Part shown: piece by piece, positions 9,559 to 18,503 of the stretch | How positions within the stretch are numbered: the stretch's first letter is position 1 | How the letters are laid out: each line of letters opens with the position of its first letter | NCBI RefSeq assembly: GCF_022601735.1 | Contig: NZ_JAKUMM010000011.1 | Location: 62,001-126,000 of the forward strand | Length of the DNA stretch: 64,000 nucleotides | Direction: 5' to 3' | From: Atopomonas sediminilitoris | Lineage (GTDB): Bacteria; Pseudomonadota; Gammaproteobacteria; Pseudomonadales; Pseudomonadaceae | The notes under the pieces: model-generated | Seen by the model: only the letters and a program-made list of their open reading frames with translations | Told to the model about the DNA's origin: nothing | Databases searched by the model: none | Made by a program: the position numbers and the translations under genes

Positions 9559-10988
9559 CCTCAGCACTGCCGGTCCACACCTTACCTAGCAGCATGAGGC
9601 AACGCTGGGTGCGACAGTTGCTAATCTGGCATCGCCGTTTAGCCGTCATCGCCTGCGTGGGCATCTTGGCTTGGTCACTCAGCGGGTTACTGCATCCCAT
9701 CATGAGTGCTTTACAGCCACAGCCGATCACATTCGCAACGCCAGCGCAGAGCATGGTGCTCAATAGCAAGCTGATGGCGCCGGCACACTTGGCGCTTGAA
9801 CCCAACAGCGTGCAAGCCCTCAGGCTAATCAGCATCGACGGGCAGGCGGTGTATCAAGCACGCCTATTGGCAACGCCTGAACCGCAGTACTTTTCCGCCA
9901 TCACGGGCAAGCGGCTCGATCTTGTTTCGGCACACGCTGAGCAATTAGCAAGGCACTATCTGGGCACACAGCCCGACTTGCGCTTTACAAGGCTTATCAA
10001 CGGCTTTGATGACGAATATGTGTTCATCAACCGTCTATTACCGGTCGCCCGTGTCGATAGCTCTCGGGGTGATGGCTTACGCGTCTACGTTGACCTGTTT
10101 AACGACCGTTTAGGCAGCGTGGTCGATACGCGTAAGGCGGTCTTTGCCCAAGTCTTTAAGCTGCTGCATAACTTTGCCCCGCTGTACGGCTTAGGCCTTG
10201 TGCGTGACCTCTTCATGGCGGTGCTGTTGCTGGCGACATTCTGTGCCGTGGTGATGGGCACAGGGTTATTTTTTGCGCGCAAAACTAGTCGGCGCTGGCA
10301 TCGGCGCTGGCATGCCGTGTGTGGGCTCGGCATTGCCTTATCCAGCCTCGCGTTTGCCAGCAGCGGGCTTTGGCACTTGTTGCACAAACGCACAACAGAC
10401 CCGCTACCGGCCTTCTTGCAGCAACCACTGCCGCTAAAAACCGCCAATACAGCGCCGCAAACGAATTGGCTGGTAGCCGCAGCAGCGCCTAATAGTGCCG
10501 CACTGGTCAACATCGGCAACGCGCCAGTCTGGCGCTTAACCAGCAAAGTTAACGGCCAAAATAGCGTGAGCTGGCACACCGTCGATGGGGATCCATTACC
10601 TGAGTTCACCGCCTTTAACCAAGGCGCGCTATTACTTCAGCACTACAGCACAGCACTAGGCTTAAGCGGCGGCGGCGCGCAAGCCTTGGTCACGCAGTTC
10701 AACCATGAATACGGGTTTATTTTTAAGCGGCTTCCCGTGTGGAGCCAGCAATATGCGGACAGTGCACAAACGCGCCTGTACGTTGACCCGCTCGATGGCA
10801 CCCTAGCGGCCAGCATCGCCAACGCTGATCGCTTCGAAGGTTTTGCTTTTGCCTATTTTCACAAAGCCGAATGGCTCTCGCCGCTGGGCAAGCTTGGCAA
10901 GGACATCATCGTCAGCCTGTTTGCACTGGCCAATGCGCTCATGGCGCTCAGCGGGCTGTGGCTGTTTAGCCGCCGTCCACGTCGCTAA
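9555..10988 (+). CDS. PepSY-associated TM protein (putative iron-uptake associated reductase)
   Basis: This 477-residue inner-membrane protein has an N-terminal transmembrane helix (about 25-48), a periplasmic PepSY-like region, two or more central helices around residues 215-290, and a C-terminal helix. PepSY_TM proteins often sit next to TonB receptors and are thought to help reduce or release iron from siderophores in the periplasm. The ATG at 9555 shares bases with the receptor stop codon. A GTG three codons earlier is less likely. Iron-related function is inferred from the operon context. Confidence 0.8.
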   Translation: MTSALPVHTLPSSMRQRWVRQLLIWHRRLAVIACVGILAWSLSGLLHPIMSALQPQPITFATPAQSMVLNSKLMAPAHLALEPNSVQALRLISIDGQAVYQARLLATPEPQYFSAITGKRLDLVSAHAEQLARHYLGTQPDLRFTRLINGFDDEYVFINRLLPVARVDSSRGDGLRVYVDLFNDRLGSVVDTRKAVFAQVFKLLHNFAPLYGLGLVRDLFMAVLLLATFCAVVMGTGLFFARKTSRRWHRRWHAVCGLGIALSSLAFASSGLWHLLHKRTTDPLPAFLQQPLPLKTANTAPQTNWLVAAAAPNSAALVNIGNAPVWRLTSKVNGQNSVSWHTVDGDPLPEFTAFNQGALLLQHYSTALGLSGGGAQALVTQFNHEYGFIFKRLPVWSQQYADSAQTRLYVDPLDGTLAASIANADRFEGFAFAYFHKAEWLSPLGKLGKDIIVSLFALANALMALSGLWLFSRRPRR

Positions 10989-11016
10989 ACCTGCTTAGAA
11001 AACCGCCTTAAGCGAC

Positions 11017-11047
11017 AAAGCCCATGGCGTCTTTAAATGGGCTTTTC
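11017..11047 (+). terminator. Intrinsic terminator after the TonB receptor/PepSY operon
   Basis: The arms aaagcccat and atgggcttt enclose an 11-12 base loop and run directly into Ts. Confidence 0.7.
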
Positions 11048-11088
11048 CTTATTTATCAACACGTTAACCAAAAGAGCAAAAGTAGCAC

Positions 11089-11140
11089 TTGCGACCCATG
11101 AGGCACTGTATATAATCACAATTACTGTATAAAAAAACAG
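11089..11140 (+). promoter_or_regulatory. lexA promoter with two LexA (SOS) boxes
   Basis: A good sigma-70 promoter is visible, with TTGCGA at 11089-11094 and TATAAT at 11111-11116 (16-base spacer). A perfect-ended SOS box CTG-N10-CAG lies at 11125-11140. A second box at 11106-11121 begins CTGTATATA but ends CAA, and it covers the -10 element. This is the usual autoregulatory layout of lexA. Confidence 0.85.
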
Positions 11141-11150
11141 AAGGATAGCC

Positions 11151-11759
11151 ATGATTAAGCTAACCCCACGCCAAGCCGAAATTCTCGGTTTTATCCGCCG
11201 CTGCGTGGAAGACAACGGCTACCCGCCTACCCGTGCCGAAATTGCCCAAGAGCTTGGCTTTCGCTCGCCCAATGCGGCTGAAGAACACCTAAAAGCGCTG
11301 GCCAAAAAAGGCGCGATTGAGATGATTCCAGGTGCCTCGCGCGGTATTCGCCTGTGCGACGACCAACGCGCGGCAAACGATGACGGCCTGCCGATTATTG
11401 GCCGCGTCGCCGCTGGCAGCCCGATTCTGGCCGAGCAACATGTGGACGATCACTGCAAAATTCCCGCCGAGTTCTTTAAGCCCCGCGCCGACTATTTACT
11501 GCGTGTGCGCGGCGAAAGCATGAAAGACATTGGCATCCTTGATGGCGACTTGCTGGCCGTGCACACCACCCGTGAAGCACGCAACGGCCAAATCGTCGTA
11601 GCCCGCATCGGCGATGAAGTGACCGTCAAACGCTACCAGCGCCAAGGCAACAAAATTACCTTACACGCTGAAAACCCCGAGTTCGCACCGATTGAGGTCG
11701 ACCTGACTGCAGACGACTTCACTATTGAAGGTTTGAGTGTTGGCGTTATTCGCCACTGA
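11151..11759 (+). CDS. lexA: LexA repressor
   Basis: LexA is the SOS regulator that cleaves itself when stimulated by RecA filaments. The 202-residue protein has the N-terminal winged helix (about 1-65), the Ala88-Gly89 cleavage site in GRVAAGSP, the catalytic Ser123 (GESMKD) and Lys160 (EVTVKR). All key residues are intact. The start follows a GAAGGA ribosome binding site. It lies directly downstream of two SOS boxes and is followed 16 bases later by the sulA start, so both genes should be damage-inducible together. Confidence 0.97.
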   Translation: MIKLTPRQAEILGFIRRCVEDNGYPPTRAEIAQELGFRSPNAAEEHLKALAKKGAIEMIPGASRGIRLCDDQRAANDDGLPIIGRVAAGSPILAEQHVDDHCKIPAEFFKPRADYLLRVRGESMKDIGILDGDLLAVHTTREARNGQIVVARIGDEVTVKRYQRQGNKITLHAENPEFAPIEVDLTADDFTIEGLSVGVIRH

Positions 11760-11775
11760 TCGTGAGGACATGCTC

Positions 11776-12222
11776 ATGCAGTACGCGCTTTCCCCCGCAA
11801 GTCAGCCACATCCACAGCTTGGCCTGTTTCAAAGTCTGCCCAGTACGCCGCTGACCGCGGCACCGCTGGCGCATTTGACCGAGCTTAACCTAAGCGTTAG
11901 CAACAGCCTTAGCCTGCACTTATTGGCCCCTATGCTGCGCGAGCTCAGCGAAGATAACGACGGCCGCTGGCTGACCTTGATTGCGCCGCCCAAGGCCTTA
12001 AATCGGCAGTGGCTGTGTCAAAGCGGGCTCAATCGCGAGCGCATACTGCTACTCACTCCAAAACCCAATCAAAGCGCCGTCGCGCTTGCCGAGCAAGCCT
12101 TGCATCTTGGTCGCAGCCATACCGTGGTGAGCTTTCTACCACTGTGCGCATCCAGCCGGCAGATGCTCGATAACGCTGCTCAGTGCGGCCAATCACAAGC
12201 CCTGAACATTAGCCTGCAATAA
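11776..12222 (+). CDS. sulA: SOS cell-division inhibitor SulA
   Basis: SulA blocks FtsZ polymerisation during DNA damage. The 148-residue product has the conserved core RWLTLIAPP...WLCQSGL...ILLL and the GRSHTVVSF segment of the SulA family. The ATG at 11776 has GAGGA seven bases upstream and fits better than the ATG at 11770, which is too close to it. The gene lies just after lexA, as in Pseudomonas, and shares its SOS promoter. A terminator follows. Confidence 0.88.
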   Translation: MQYALSPASQPHPQLGLFQSLPSTPLTAAPLAHLTELNLSVSNSLSLHLLAPMLRELSEDNDGRWLTLIAPPKALNRQWLCQSGLNRERILLLTPKPNQSAVALAEQALHLGRSHTVVSFLPLCASSRQMLDNAAQCGQSQALNISLQ

Positions 12223-12241
12223 GAAATTCTGGTGATAGAAC

Positions 12242-12275
12242 AACAAACCCGGCACTTGGCCGGGTTTGTTGTTCT
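12242..12275. terminator. Terminator between sulA and icd
   Basis: A 12-bp perfect stem (aacaaacccggc / gccgggtttgtt) with a five-base loop lies between convergent genes. T-rich sequence follows on the + side and a run rich in T on the - strand, so it can serve both. Confidence 0.8.
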
Positions 12276-12286
12276 GCAAGCAGTGC

Positions 12287-13543
12287 TTACATGTTGGCGA
12301 TCATAGCGTCGCCAAACTCGGAGCAAGACAGCAGCTTGGCACCGTCCAACAGACGCTCGAAGTCATAAGTCACGGTCTTGGCAGCAATCGCGCCTTCCAT
12401 GCCCTTAACGATCAAGTCAGCGGCTTCAGTCCAGCCCATGTGACGCAGCATCATTTCCGCAGACAGGATCAGCGAACCTGGGTTCACCTTGTCCTGACCC
12501 GCGTACTTCGGTGCAGTGCCGTGAGTCGCTTCAAACATCGCAATGTTGTCTGACAGGTTAGCGCCCGGTGCAATACCGATACCGCCTACTTGCGCAGCCA
12601 AGGCGTCAGATACGTAGTCGCCGTTGAGGTTCAGCGTAGCGATCACGTCGTACTCTTCCGGACGCAGCAAGATTTGCTGCAAGAAGGCATCGGCGATGCA
12701 GTCCTTAACGGTGATTTCACGACCTGTTTTCGGGTTCTTGAACGAACACCATGGGCCGTTATCGATCAACTGCGCGCCAAACTCTTTTTGCGCCAGCTCG
12801 TAACCCCAATCACGGAAGCCACCTTCGGTGAACTTCATGATGTTGCCTTTGTGCACAAGGGTGACCGAGTCACGATCGTTATCGATCGCGTACTGCATCG
12901 CCTTACGCACCAAGCGCTGAGTACCGTCACGCGATACTGGCTTAACGCCGATACCTGAGGTCTCTGGGAAGCGGATCTTGTTCACGCCCATTTCGTTGCG
13001 CAGGAAGTCGATCACTTTACGCGCCGACTCAGTCTCAGCTTGGAATTCGATACCGCAGTAGATGTCTTCAGTGTTCTCACGGAAGATCACCATGTCGGTC
13101 TTCTCCGGCGCCTTCAGCGGGCTGGGAGTGCCGGTGTAGTAACGCACTGGGCGCAAGCACACGAACAGGTCCAACTCTTGACGCAGTGCCACGTTCAGCG
13201 AGCGAATACCGCCGCCAACGGGGGTGGTCATTGGGCCTTTGATCGACACCACGAAGTCGCGCACGGCTTCGAGGGTTTCGGCTGGCAGCCAAGTATCAGG
13301 GGTGTATTCGCGGGTTGCTTTTTCGCCGGCGTACACTTCCATCCACGAAATCTTTTTGCTGCCGCCGTAGGCTTTAGCCACTGACGCGTCAACAACTTTC
13401 ATCATGACGGGGGTGATATCAACGCCGATACCGTCACCTTCAATGAAGGGAATAATCGGGTTGTTAGGTACGTTCAGGGACTGGTCGGCATTGACGGTGA
13501 TTTTGTCGCCGTCCGCCGGCACCACAATCTTCTGGTATCCCAT
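12287..13543 (-). CDS. icd: Isocitrate dehydrogenase, NADP-dependent
   Basis: The enzyme oxidises isocitrate to 2-oxoglutarate in the TCA cycle. The 418-residue length and the motif GGGIRSLNVALRQ are those of the E. coli-type homodimeric enzyme. Ser115 is the counterpart of the regulatory Ser113 that AceK phosphorylates to direct isocitrate to the glyoxylate shunt. The shunt enzyme aceA is 9 kb away in this window. The ATG at 13543 lies 10 bases after a purine-rich stretch (CAACGGAG). It converges on sulA across a shared terminator and is divergent from the Nudix gene. Confidence 0.96.
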   Translation of the reverse strand: MGYQKIVVPADGDKITVNADQSLNVPNNPIIPFIEGDGIGVDITPVMMKVVDASVAKAYGGSKKISWMEVYAGEKATREYTPDTWLPAETLEAVRDFVVSIKGPMTTPVGGGIRSLNVALRQELDLFVCLRPVRYYTGTPSPLKAPEKTDMVIFRENTEDIYCGIEFQAETESARKVIDFLRNEMGVNKIRFPETSGIGVKPVSRDGTQRLVRKAMQYAIDNDRDSVTLVHKGNIMKFTEGGFRDWGYELAQKEFGAQLIDNGPWCSFKNPKTGREITVKDCIADAFLQQILLRPEEYDVIATLNLNGDYVSDALAAQVGGIGIAPGANLSDNIAMFEATHGTAPKYAGQDKVNPGSLILSAEMMLRHMGWTEAADLIVKGMEGAIAAKTVTYDFERLLDGAKLLSCSEFGDAMIANM

Positions 13544-13844
13544 GCTGGACTCCGTTGCTTAGGGTGACAAGCGCAGTACTGGGTCACAGTTACTCCGCTC
13601 TTGGAATTATTGGCTTGCTCGGGAAGCGGCCTATTCTTGTAGTTTTTCTACAAAAAGTCACGCTTCACAAGCACTTGCTGCATCGAACTTTAGGCGCAAG
13701 CTAGGATCACAAACCTCACCAAGAGTTCATTGACGGCAAACAAGCCGTGCCAGATTGCGCCTTGCGATGCGCCTTACAAGCGGCATAATCGCTGGCAAGC
13801 CTAGCAGGCAAATCACCGCACTGCTGCACAGACAAGGATTTTCT
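13544..13844. other. Intergenic region between icd and the Nudix gene
   Basis: About 300 bases without a supported gene. It contains a small perfect inverted repeat (TTGTAG/CTACAA with five Ts between) at 13637-13653 in the icd upstream region. The open frame from 13755 leading into the Nudix gene lacks family support. No RNA gene is recognised. Confidence 0.5.
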
Positions 13845-14315
13845 ATGCGTTTCACACCCCACGTCACTGTCGCCACCGTCGTCGAACAAGACGGCCGTTT
13901 TTTACTGGTTGAGGAAATCGCCAGTGGCCGTCAGGTACTGAACCAACCCGCCGGGCACTTAGAAGCAGACGAAACCTTACTAGCAGCGGCACTCCGGGAA
14001 ACGCTGGAAGAAACCGGCTGGCACGTCGAGCTCACCGGTATTGTCGGCATTTACCTCTACACCGCACCGAGCAATGGCGTGACCTATCAGCGCATCTGCT
14101 TCGCCGCCAAGGCACTGCAACAAATACCCGATGCCATTTTGGACGATGGCATCATTGGCCCGCGCTGGCTCAGTCGCGACGAGCTAATCCAGTGTCGCGA
14201 GCAGTGGCGCAGCCATTTGTTGCTGCAGTGCATTGATGACTACCTTGCCGGCCATCACCATCCCTTGGCGCTGATTCGCCCGACCCTGAGCGAGCCACTC
14301 GCTGAAACGGTTTAA
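13845..14315 (+). CDS. nudJ: Nudix hydrolase, NudJ-like
   Basis: This 156-residue Nudix protein hydrolyses nucleoside or related diphosphates. The complete Nudix box lies at residues 37-59 (Gly37, Glu43, Arg51-Glu52, Glu55-Glu56, Gly58). The family member next to mnmA in gammaproteobacteria is NudJ, reported to act on thiamine-precursor pyrophosphate and nucleotides. ATG 13845 is preceded by AAGGA six bases upstream. The open frame runs 30 codons further upstream without conserved sequence. It precedes mnmA by 60 bases, the classic order. Confidence 0.85.
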   Translation: MRFTPHVTVATVVEQDGRFLLVEEIASGRQVLNQPAGHLEADETLLAAALRETLEETGWHVELTGIVGIYLYTAPSNGVTYQRICFAAKALQQIPDAILDDGIIGPRWLSRDELIQCREQWRSHLLLQCIDDYLAGHHHPLALIRPTLSEPLAETV

Positions 14316-14374
14316 CCTGCCGTCTGCAGGCATTAAGTAGTACAATCGCGCGTTTTCCAGATTGTTATTACGCC

Positions 14375-15493
14375 ATGTCTGATTCAGCCTCTCCCCGTGT
14401 GATCGTCGGCATGTCCGGCGGCGTAGACTCGTCCGTCTCGGCTCTGCTATTGCAACAGCAGGGCTATCAGGTCGAAGGCCTGTTCATGAAGAACTGGGAC
14501 GAAGACGACGGCACCGAGTACTGCACCGCCAAAGAAGACCTCGCCGACGCCCAAGCTGTAGCCGACAAACTCGGTATCACGCTGCACACCGCCAACTTTG
14601 CCGCCGAATACTGGGACAACGTGTTTGAGCACTTTTTGGCCGAATACAAAGCGGGACGCACGCCGAACCCGGACATCCTGTGCAACCGTGAAATCAAGTT
14701 CAAAGCCTTCCTCGACTACGCCTTAAGCTTAGGTGCCGACCTCATCGCCACCGGCCACTATGTGCGCCGTCGTGACGTGCAAGGCAGCAGCCAACTACTC
14801 AAAGGCTTAGACGGCAATAAAGACCAGAGCTATTTCTTACATGCGGTCGGTGGTGAGCAAATCGGCAAGACCCTTTTCCCCGTTGGCGAGCTGGAAAAGC
14901 CCGAAGTACGCCGCCTCGCCGAAGAATTCGGCCTAGCCACCGCCAAAAAGAAAGACTCAACCGGCATCTGCTTTATTGGCGAGCGTCGTTTTAGCGACTT
15001 TTTGAAACAGTACTTACCGGCCCAGCCTGGCAACATCGAAACCACCGACGGCGATGTGATCGGTCGTCATCATGGCTTGATGTACCACACCATCGGTCAA
15101 CGCCAAGGTTTAGGCATCGGCGGCATGAAAGACGCCAGCGATGACCCGTGGTACGTGCTGGCCAAGGATCTCTCCCGCAACGTGCTGGTGGTCGGCCAAG
15201 GTAACGAGCATCCGTGGTTATTTAGTCGCAGCTTGGCAGCCAGTGACATGTACTGGGTCAACCCTGTCGATCTCAGCACCCCGCGCGAACTCACCGCCAA
15301 AGTACGCTATCGCCAGAGCGACCAAGCCTGCCGTCTGGAAAAAACCGCCAACGGCTATTTAGCCACTTTCAGTGAGCCCCAGCGCGCGGTCACCCCCGGC
15401 CAGTCGGTGGTGTTCTATGACGGCGAAGTCTGCTTAGGTGGCGGCGTGATCGAACACGCCAGCCCGTGGGACACAGAGCTGGTACGCCCATGA
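14375..15493 (+). CDS. mnmA: tRNA-specific 2-thiouridylase MnmA
   Basis: MnmA thiolates U34 of tRNA-Lys, Glu and Gln using sulfur relayed by the Tus/IscS system. The 372-residue protein has the PP-loop SGGVDS at 14-19. The two catalytic cysteines are Cys103 (ILCNREIKF) and Cys199 (STGICFIGER), close to the E. coli positions 102 and 199. A TACAAT -10-like element lies at 14341. No strong Shine-Dalgarno is seen. The end overlaps hflD by four bases (ATGA). Confidence 0.96.
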   Translation: MSDSASPRVIVGMSGGVDSSVSALLLQQQGYQVEGLFMKNWDEDDGTEYCTAKEDLADAQAVADKLGITLHTANFAAEYWDNVFEHFLAEYKAGRTPNPDILCNREIKFKAFLDYALSLGADLIATGHYVRRRDVQGSSQLLKGLDGNKDQSYFLHAVGGEQIGKTLFPVGELEKPEVRRLAEEFGLATAKKKDSTGICFIGERRFSDFLKQYLPAQPGNIETTDGDVIGRHHGLMYHTIGQRQGLGIGGMKDASDDPWYVLAKDLSRNVLVVGQGNEHPWLFSRSLAASDMYWVNPVDLSTPRELTAKVRYRQSDQACRLEKTANGYLATFSEPQRAVTPGQSVVFYDGEVCLGGGVIEHASPWDTELVRP

Positions 15494-16122
15494 CCCCAAT
15501 TGAAGAACAAGTCATTGCCTTAGCCGGGGTGTTTACCGCCACCAGCATGGTCGACAAGCTCGCCCGCACCGGCGAAATCGCGCAAACCCCATTGAGCGGC
15601 ATGCTGAGCAGCCTGCTAGAGCGCAACCCTGACAGCACCATGGCCGTCTATGGCAACGACCTCAGTTCATTGCGCGACGGCATGCGAGCACTAGCGTCGG
15701 CACTGGAGCGCGACCCCAACGCCTTGCAACGTCAGCCGCTGCGTTATGCGCTGAACTTGTTGCAGCTCGAGCGCCAGCTCGACAAGCGCGATGACATGCT
15801 ACAAGTCATGGGGCGTCGCCTCGAGCAAATCGACAAGCAAGTGGCGCACTTTGGCCTAGTCAATGACAACGTGATCGCCGCCTGCGCAGCGCTCTACCAA
15901 GACACCCTCAGCACCTTCAGCTTGCGGATTCAGGTACAAGGCGACATGCGCCACCTGCAAGTAGCACAAAACGCAGATAAGGTGCGCGCACTACTGCTGT
16001 GTGGCATTCGTTCAGCACGCTTGTGGCGGCAAGTGGGCGGTCGTCGTTGGCACTTAGTGTTTTATCGCGCCAAGCTGCTGAAAACGCTGTACAGCTTAAT
16101 GCGCCAAACCAACCCCACCTGA
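15490..16122 (+). CDS. hflD: High-frequency lysogenisation protein HflD homologue
   Basis: HflD is a 210-residue peripheral inner-membrane protein, known in E. coli for sequestering phage lambda CII. Its normal host role is unclear. The product is nearly all alpha-helical, with the family-typical N-terminus MTPIEEQVIALAGVFTA. The start ATG is shared with the mnmA stop codon, which fixes it over the upstream in-frame codons. The mnmA-hflD-purB order is widely conserved in gammaproteobacteria; here an EamA gene is inserted before purB. Confidence 0.92.
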   Translation: MTPIEEQVIALAGVFTATSMVDKLARTGEIAQTPLSGMLSSLLERNPDSTMAVYGNDLSSLRDGMRALASALERDPNALQRQPLRYALNLLQLERQLDKRDDMLQVMGRRLEQIDKQVAHFGLVNDNVIAACAALYQDTLSTFSLRIQVQGDMRHLQVAQNADKVRALLLCGIRSARLWRQVGGRRWHLVFYRAKLLKTLYSLMRQTNPT

Positions 16123-17003
16123 TGCAAGCCACGCAGCGCCAGCAGCGCATTGTGCCCGGCGCCCTGCTACTGGGCTTATCAGCCTTGTTGTTTTCTTTGA
16201 TGGGCGTCGGCATTCGCGAACTATCAACCAGCGTTAATAACGAATCGGTGGTGTTCTTTCGCAACCTTGTCGGCGTACTGTTCTTTCTACCTTTGGTTGT
16301 CTGGCGCGGCTGGTCACCGCTGCGTACCAACCGCCTGCGGTCCCACCTATGGCGCGCCGCGTTTGGCTTGGCGGCGATGTACTGCTTCTTCTACGCCATC
16401 GCGCATTTGCCGTTGGCGGATGCCATGCTTTTTACCTACTCAGCCCCTGTTTTCACCCCCTTTATTGCCTATTTCTGGCTTAAAGAAGCACTCAGCAAAA
16501 AAATAGCGGCCGCCGCCGCACTGGGTTTTATTGGCGTATTGCTGGTGGCCAAACCCTCTGACGCGCTGTTCGAGCCGATCGCGCTGGTGGGCCTGGCGGC
16601 CAGCATCTTGGCCGCCTTCGCCTTTGTCTCTATCCGTGAGATGAGCGACAGCGAGCCGGCGTTTCGCATCGTGTTTTATTTCGCTTTGTTTAGCACGCTG
16701 CTATCGGCGATTCCGCTGTTGTGGGCATGGCAGCCACTCAATAGCGAGCAAGTACTGCTCTTAGCCGCTGTCGGCCTGCTGGCCACCACCAGCCAAATCA
16801 TCATGTCCAAGGCTTACAGCTTGGCGCCGCCGGGCATCATTGGCCCCTTTGCTTATCTGGCAATTGTGTTCTCCGCACTGATCGCTTGGTGGCAGTGGAA
16901 CGAGCTGCCGAGCGTGTCGTCGTGTGTCGGCGCACTCCTGATCTTTGCTTCCAGTTTGGCCGCGCTATGGGCCAATCGTCCGAGCGCAAGCAAGCAAGGC
17001 TGA
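16122..17003 (+). CDS. DMT-superfamily (EamA) transporter
   Basis: This 293-residue membrane protein has about ten predicted helices in two EamA repeats. The first begins GALLLGLSALLFSLMGVGIRE; the second includes SAYSLAPP-like sequence (KAYSLAPPGIIGPFAYLAIVF). Proteins of this family export metabolites such as amino acids; the substrate cannot be told. The ATG shares its A with the last base of the hflD stop (TGATG), implying translational coupling. It sits between hflD and purB, which are neighbours in many relatives, so it may be a later insertion. Confidence 0.88.
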   Translation: MQATQRQQRIVPGALLLGLSALLFSLMGVGIRELSTSVNNESVVFFRNLVGVLFFLPLVVWRGWSPLRTNRLRSHLWRAAFGLAAMYCFFYAIAHLPLADAMLFTYSAPVFTPFIAYFWLKEALSKKIAAAAALGFIGVLLVAKPSDALFEPIALVGLAASILAAFAFVSIREMSDSEPAFRIVFYFALFSTLLSAIPLLWAWQPLNSEQVLLLAAVGLLATTSQIIMSKAYSLAPPGIIGPFAYLAIVFSALIAWWQWNELPSVSSCVGALLIFASSLAALWANRPSASKQG

Positions 17004-17069
17004 GTCACACGCCGTTTTGGTGTATAGTTTGCGCCCTTTTTTTGACTCCTCTTACGACCGAGAACGACC

Positions 17070-18440
17070 ATGCAGCTCACTACGCTCACGGCGGTTTCCC
17101 CCGTCGACGGCCGCTACGCCAGCAAAGCCGACGCCCTGCGCACCATCTTCAGCGAATTTGGCCTGATCCGTTTCCGCGTATTAGTTGAAGTACGCTGGTT
17201 GCAGCGCTTGGCCGCACACCCGCAAGTAAGTGAAGTCGCTGCGCTGTCTGAGCAAGCTCAGTCACTGCTGAACGGTTTGGTCGATAACTTTTCGCTGGAA
17301 CACGCGCAGCGCATCAAAGACATCGAGCGCACCACCAACCACGACGTGAAGGCCGTGGAGTACTTCCTCAAAGAGCAAGTCAAAGCCCTGCCTGAGCTGG
17401 ACCAGATCAACGAATTCATCCACTTCGCCTGCACCAGCGAAGACATCAACAACCTGTCGCATGCCTTGATGCTGCGTGAAGGTCGCGACCAAGTGTTGCT
17501 GCCGTTGATGCGCAAAGTCGCCGAGGCCATTCGCGCACAAGCACAACAGCTGGCCGCAGTCCCCATGCTGTCCCGCACCCACGGTCAACCGGCCTCGCCC
17601 TCGACCATGGGCAAAGAAATGGCCAACGTGGTTTATCGTCTTGAGCGCCAAATCGCGCAAATCGAAGCGGTACCGCTGCTGGGCAAGATCAATGGCGCCG
17701 TAGGCAACTACAACGCGCATCTGTCGGCCTACCCCGAGATCGACTGGCAAGCCAACGCACAAACCTTTATCGAGCAAGATTTGGGCTTAGCGTGGAACCC
17801 CTACACCACCCAGATCGAACCGCACGACTACATCGCCGAACTGTTCGACGCCGTGGCGCGCTTCAACACCATCCTGATCGACTTCGATCGCGATGTATGG
17901 GGCTACATCAGCCTGGGCTTCTTCAAGCAGAAGACCGTCGCCGGTGAAGTGGGCTCATCCACCATGCCGCACAAGGTCAATCCGATTGACTTTGAAAACA
18001 GCGAAGGCAACCTCGGCATCGCCAATGCGCTACTCCAGCACTTGGCCAGCAAGCTGCCGATTTCCCGCTGGCAGCGTGACCTGACGGACTCCACCGTACT
18101 GCGCAACTTGGGCGTCGGCTTAGCCCACAGCCTGATCGCCTACGAAGCCAGCCTTAAGGGCATTGGTAAGCTGGAGCTCAACGCCGCGCGCATTGCTGAC
18201 GACCTGAACAACTGCTGGGAAGTACTGGCCGAGCCCATCCAAACCGTGATGCGTCGTTACGGCGTGGCCAACCCGTACGAAAAGCTCAAAGAAATGACCC
18301 GCGGCAAAGGCATCACCGCCGACGCCCTGAAAACCTTTATCGACAGCTTGGAAATCCCGCAGTCCGCCAAAGACGAACTGCACGCCATGACCCCGGCCAG
18401 CTACATCGGCAATGCCATCGCACAGGCGCAAGCCATCTAA
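17070..18440 (+). CDS. purB: Adenylosuccinate lyase
   Basis: PurB catalyses two beta-eliminations of fumarate, in purine synthesis (SAICAR to AICAR) and in AMP formation. The 456-residue length and the fumarase/aspartase signature GSSTMPHKVNP match the E. coli type. The conserved His in SRTHGQPASP is present. A possible promoter -10 TATAGT lies at 17023-17028. A perfect GC-rich terminator follows the stop codon. Confidence 0.97.
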   Translation: MQLTTLTAVSPVDGRYASKADALRTIFSEFGLIRFRVLVEVRWLQRLAAHPQVSEVAALSEQAQSLLNGLVDNFSLEHAQRIKDIERTTNHDVKAVEYFLKEQVKALPELDQINEFIHFACTSEDINNLSHALMLREGRDQVLLPLMRKVAEAIRAQAQQLAAVPMLSRTHGQPASPSTMGKEMANVVYRLERQIAQIEAVPLLGKINGAVGNYNAHLSAYPEIDWQANAQTFIEQDLGLAWNPYTTQIEPHDYIAELFDAVARFNTILIDFDRDVWGYISLGFFKQKTVAGEVGSSTMPHKVNPIDFENSEGNLGIANALLQHLASKLPISRWQRDLTDSTVLRNLGVGLAHSLIAYEASLKGIGKLELNAARIADDLNNCWEVLAEPIQTVMRRYGVANPYEKLKEMTRGKGITADALKTFIDSLEIPQSAKDELHAMTPASYIGNAIAQAQAI

Positions 18441-18457
18441 TAAATTCAAGCACTTAG

Positions 18458-18486
18458 AACGCCCGGCCACACGGCCGGGCGTTTTC
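18458..18486 (+). terminator. Intrinsic terminator after purB
   Basis: An 11-bp perfect stem (aacgcccggcc / ggccgggcgtt) with a four-base loop is followed by Ts. Confidence 0.88.
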
Positions 18487-18503
18487 GTTATAGCGAGTAT
18501 GAA

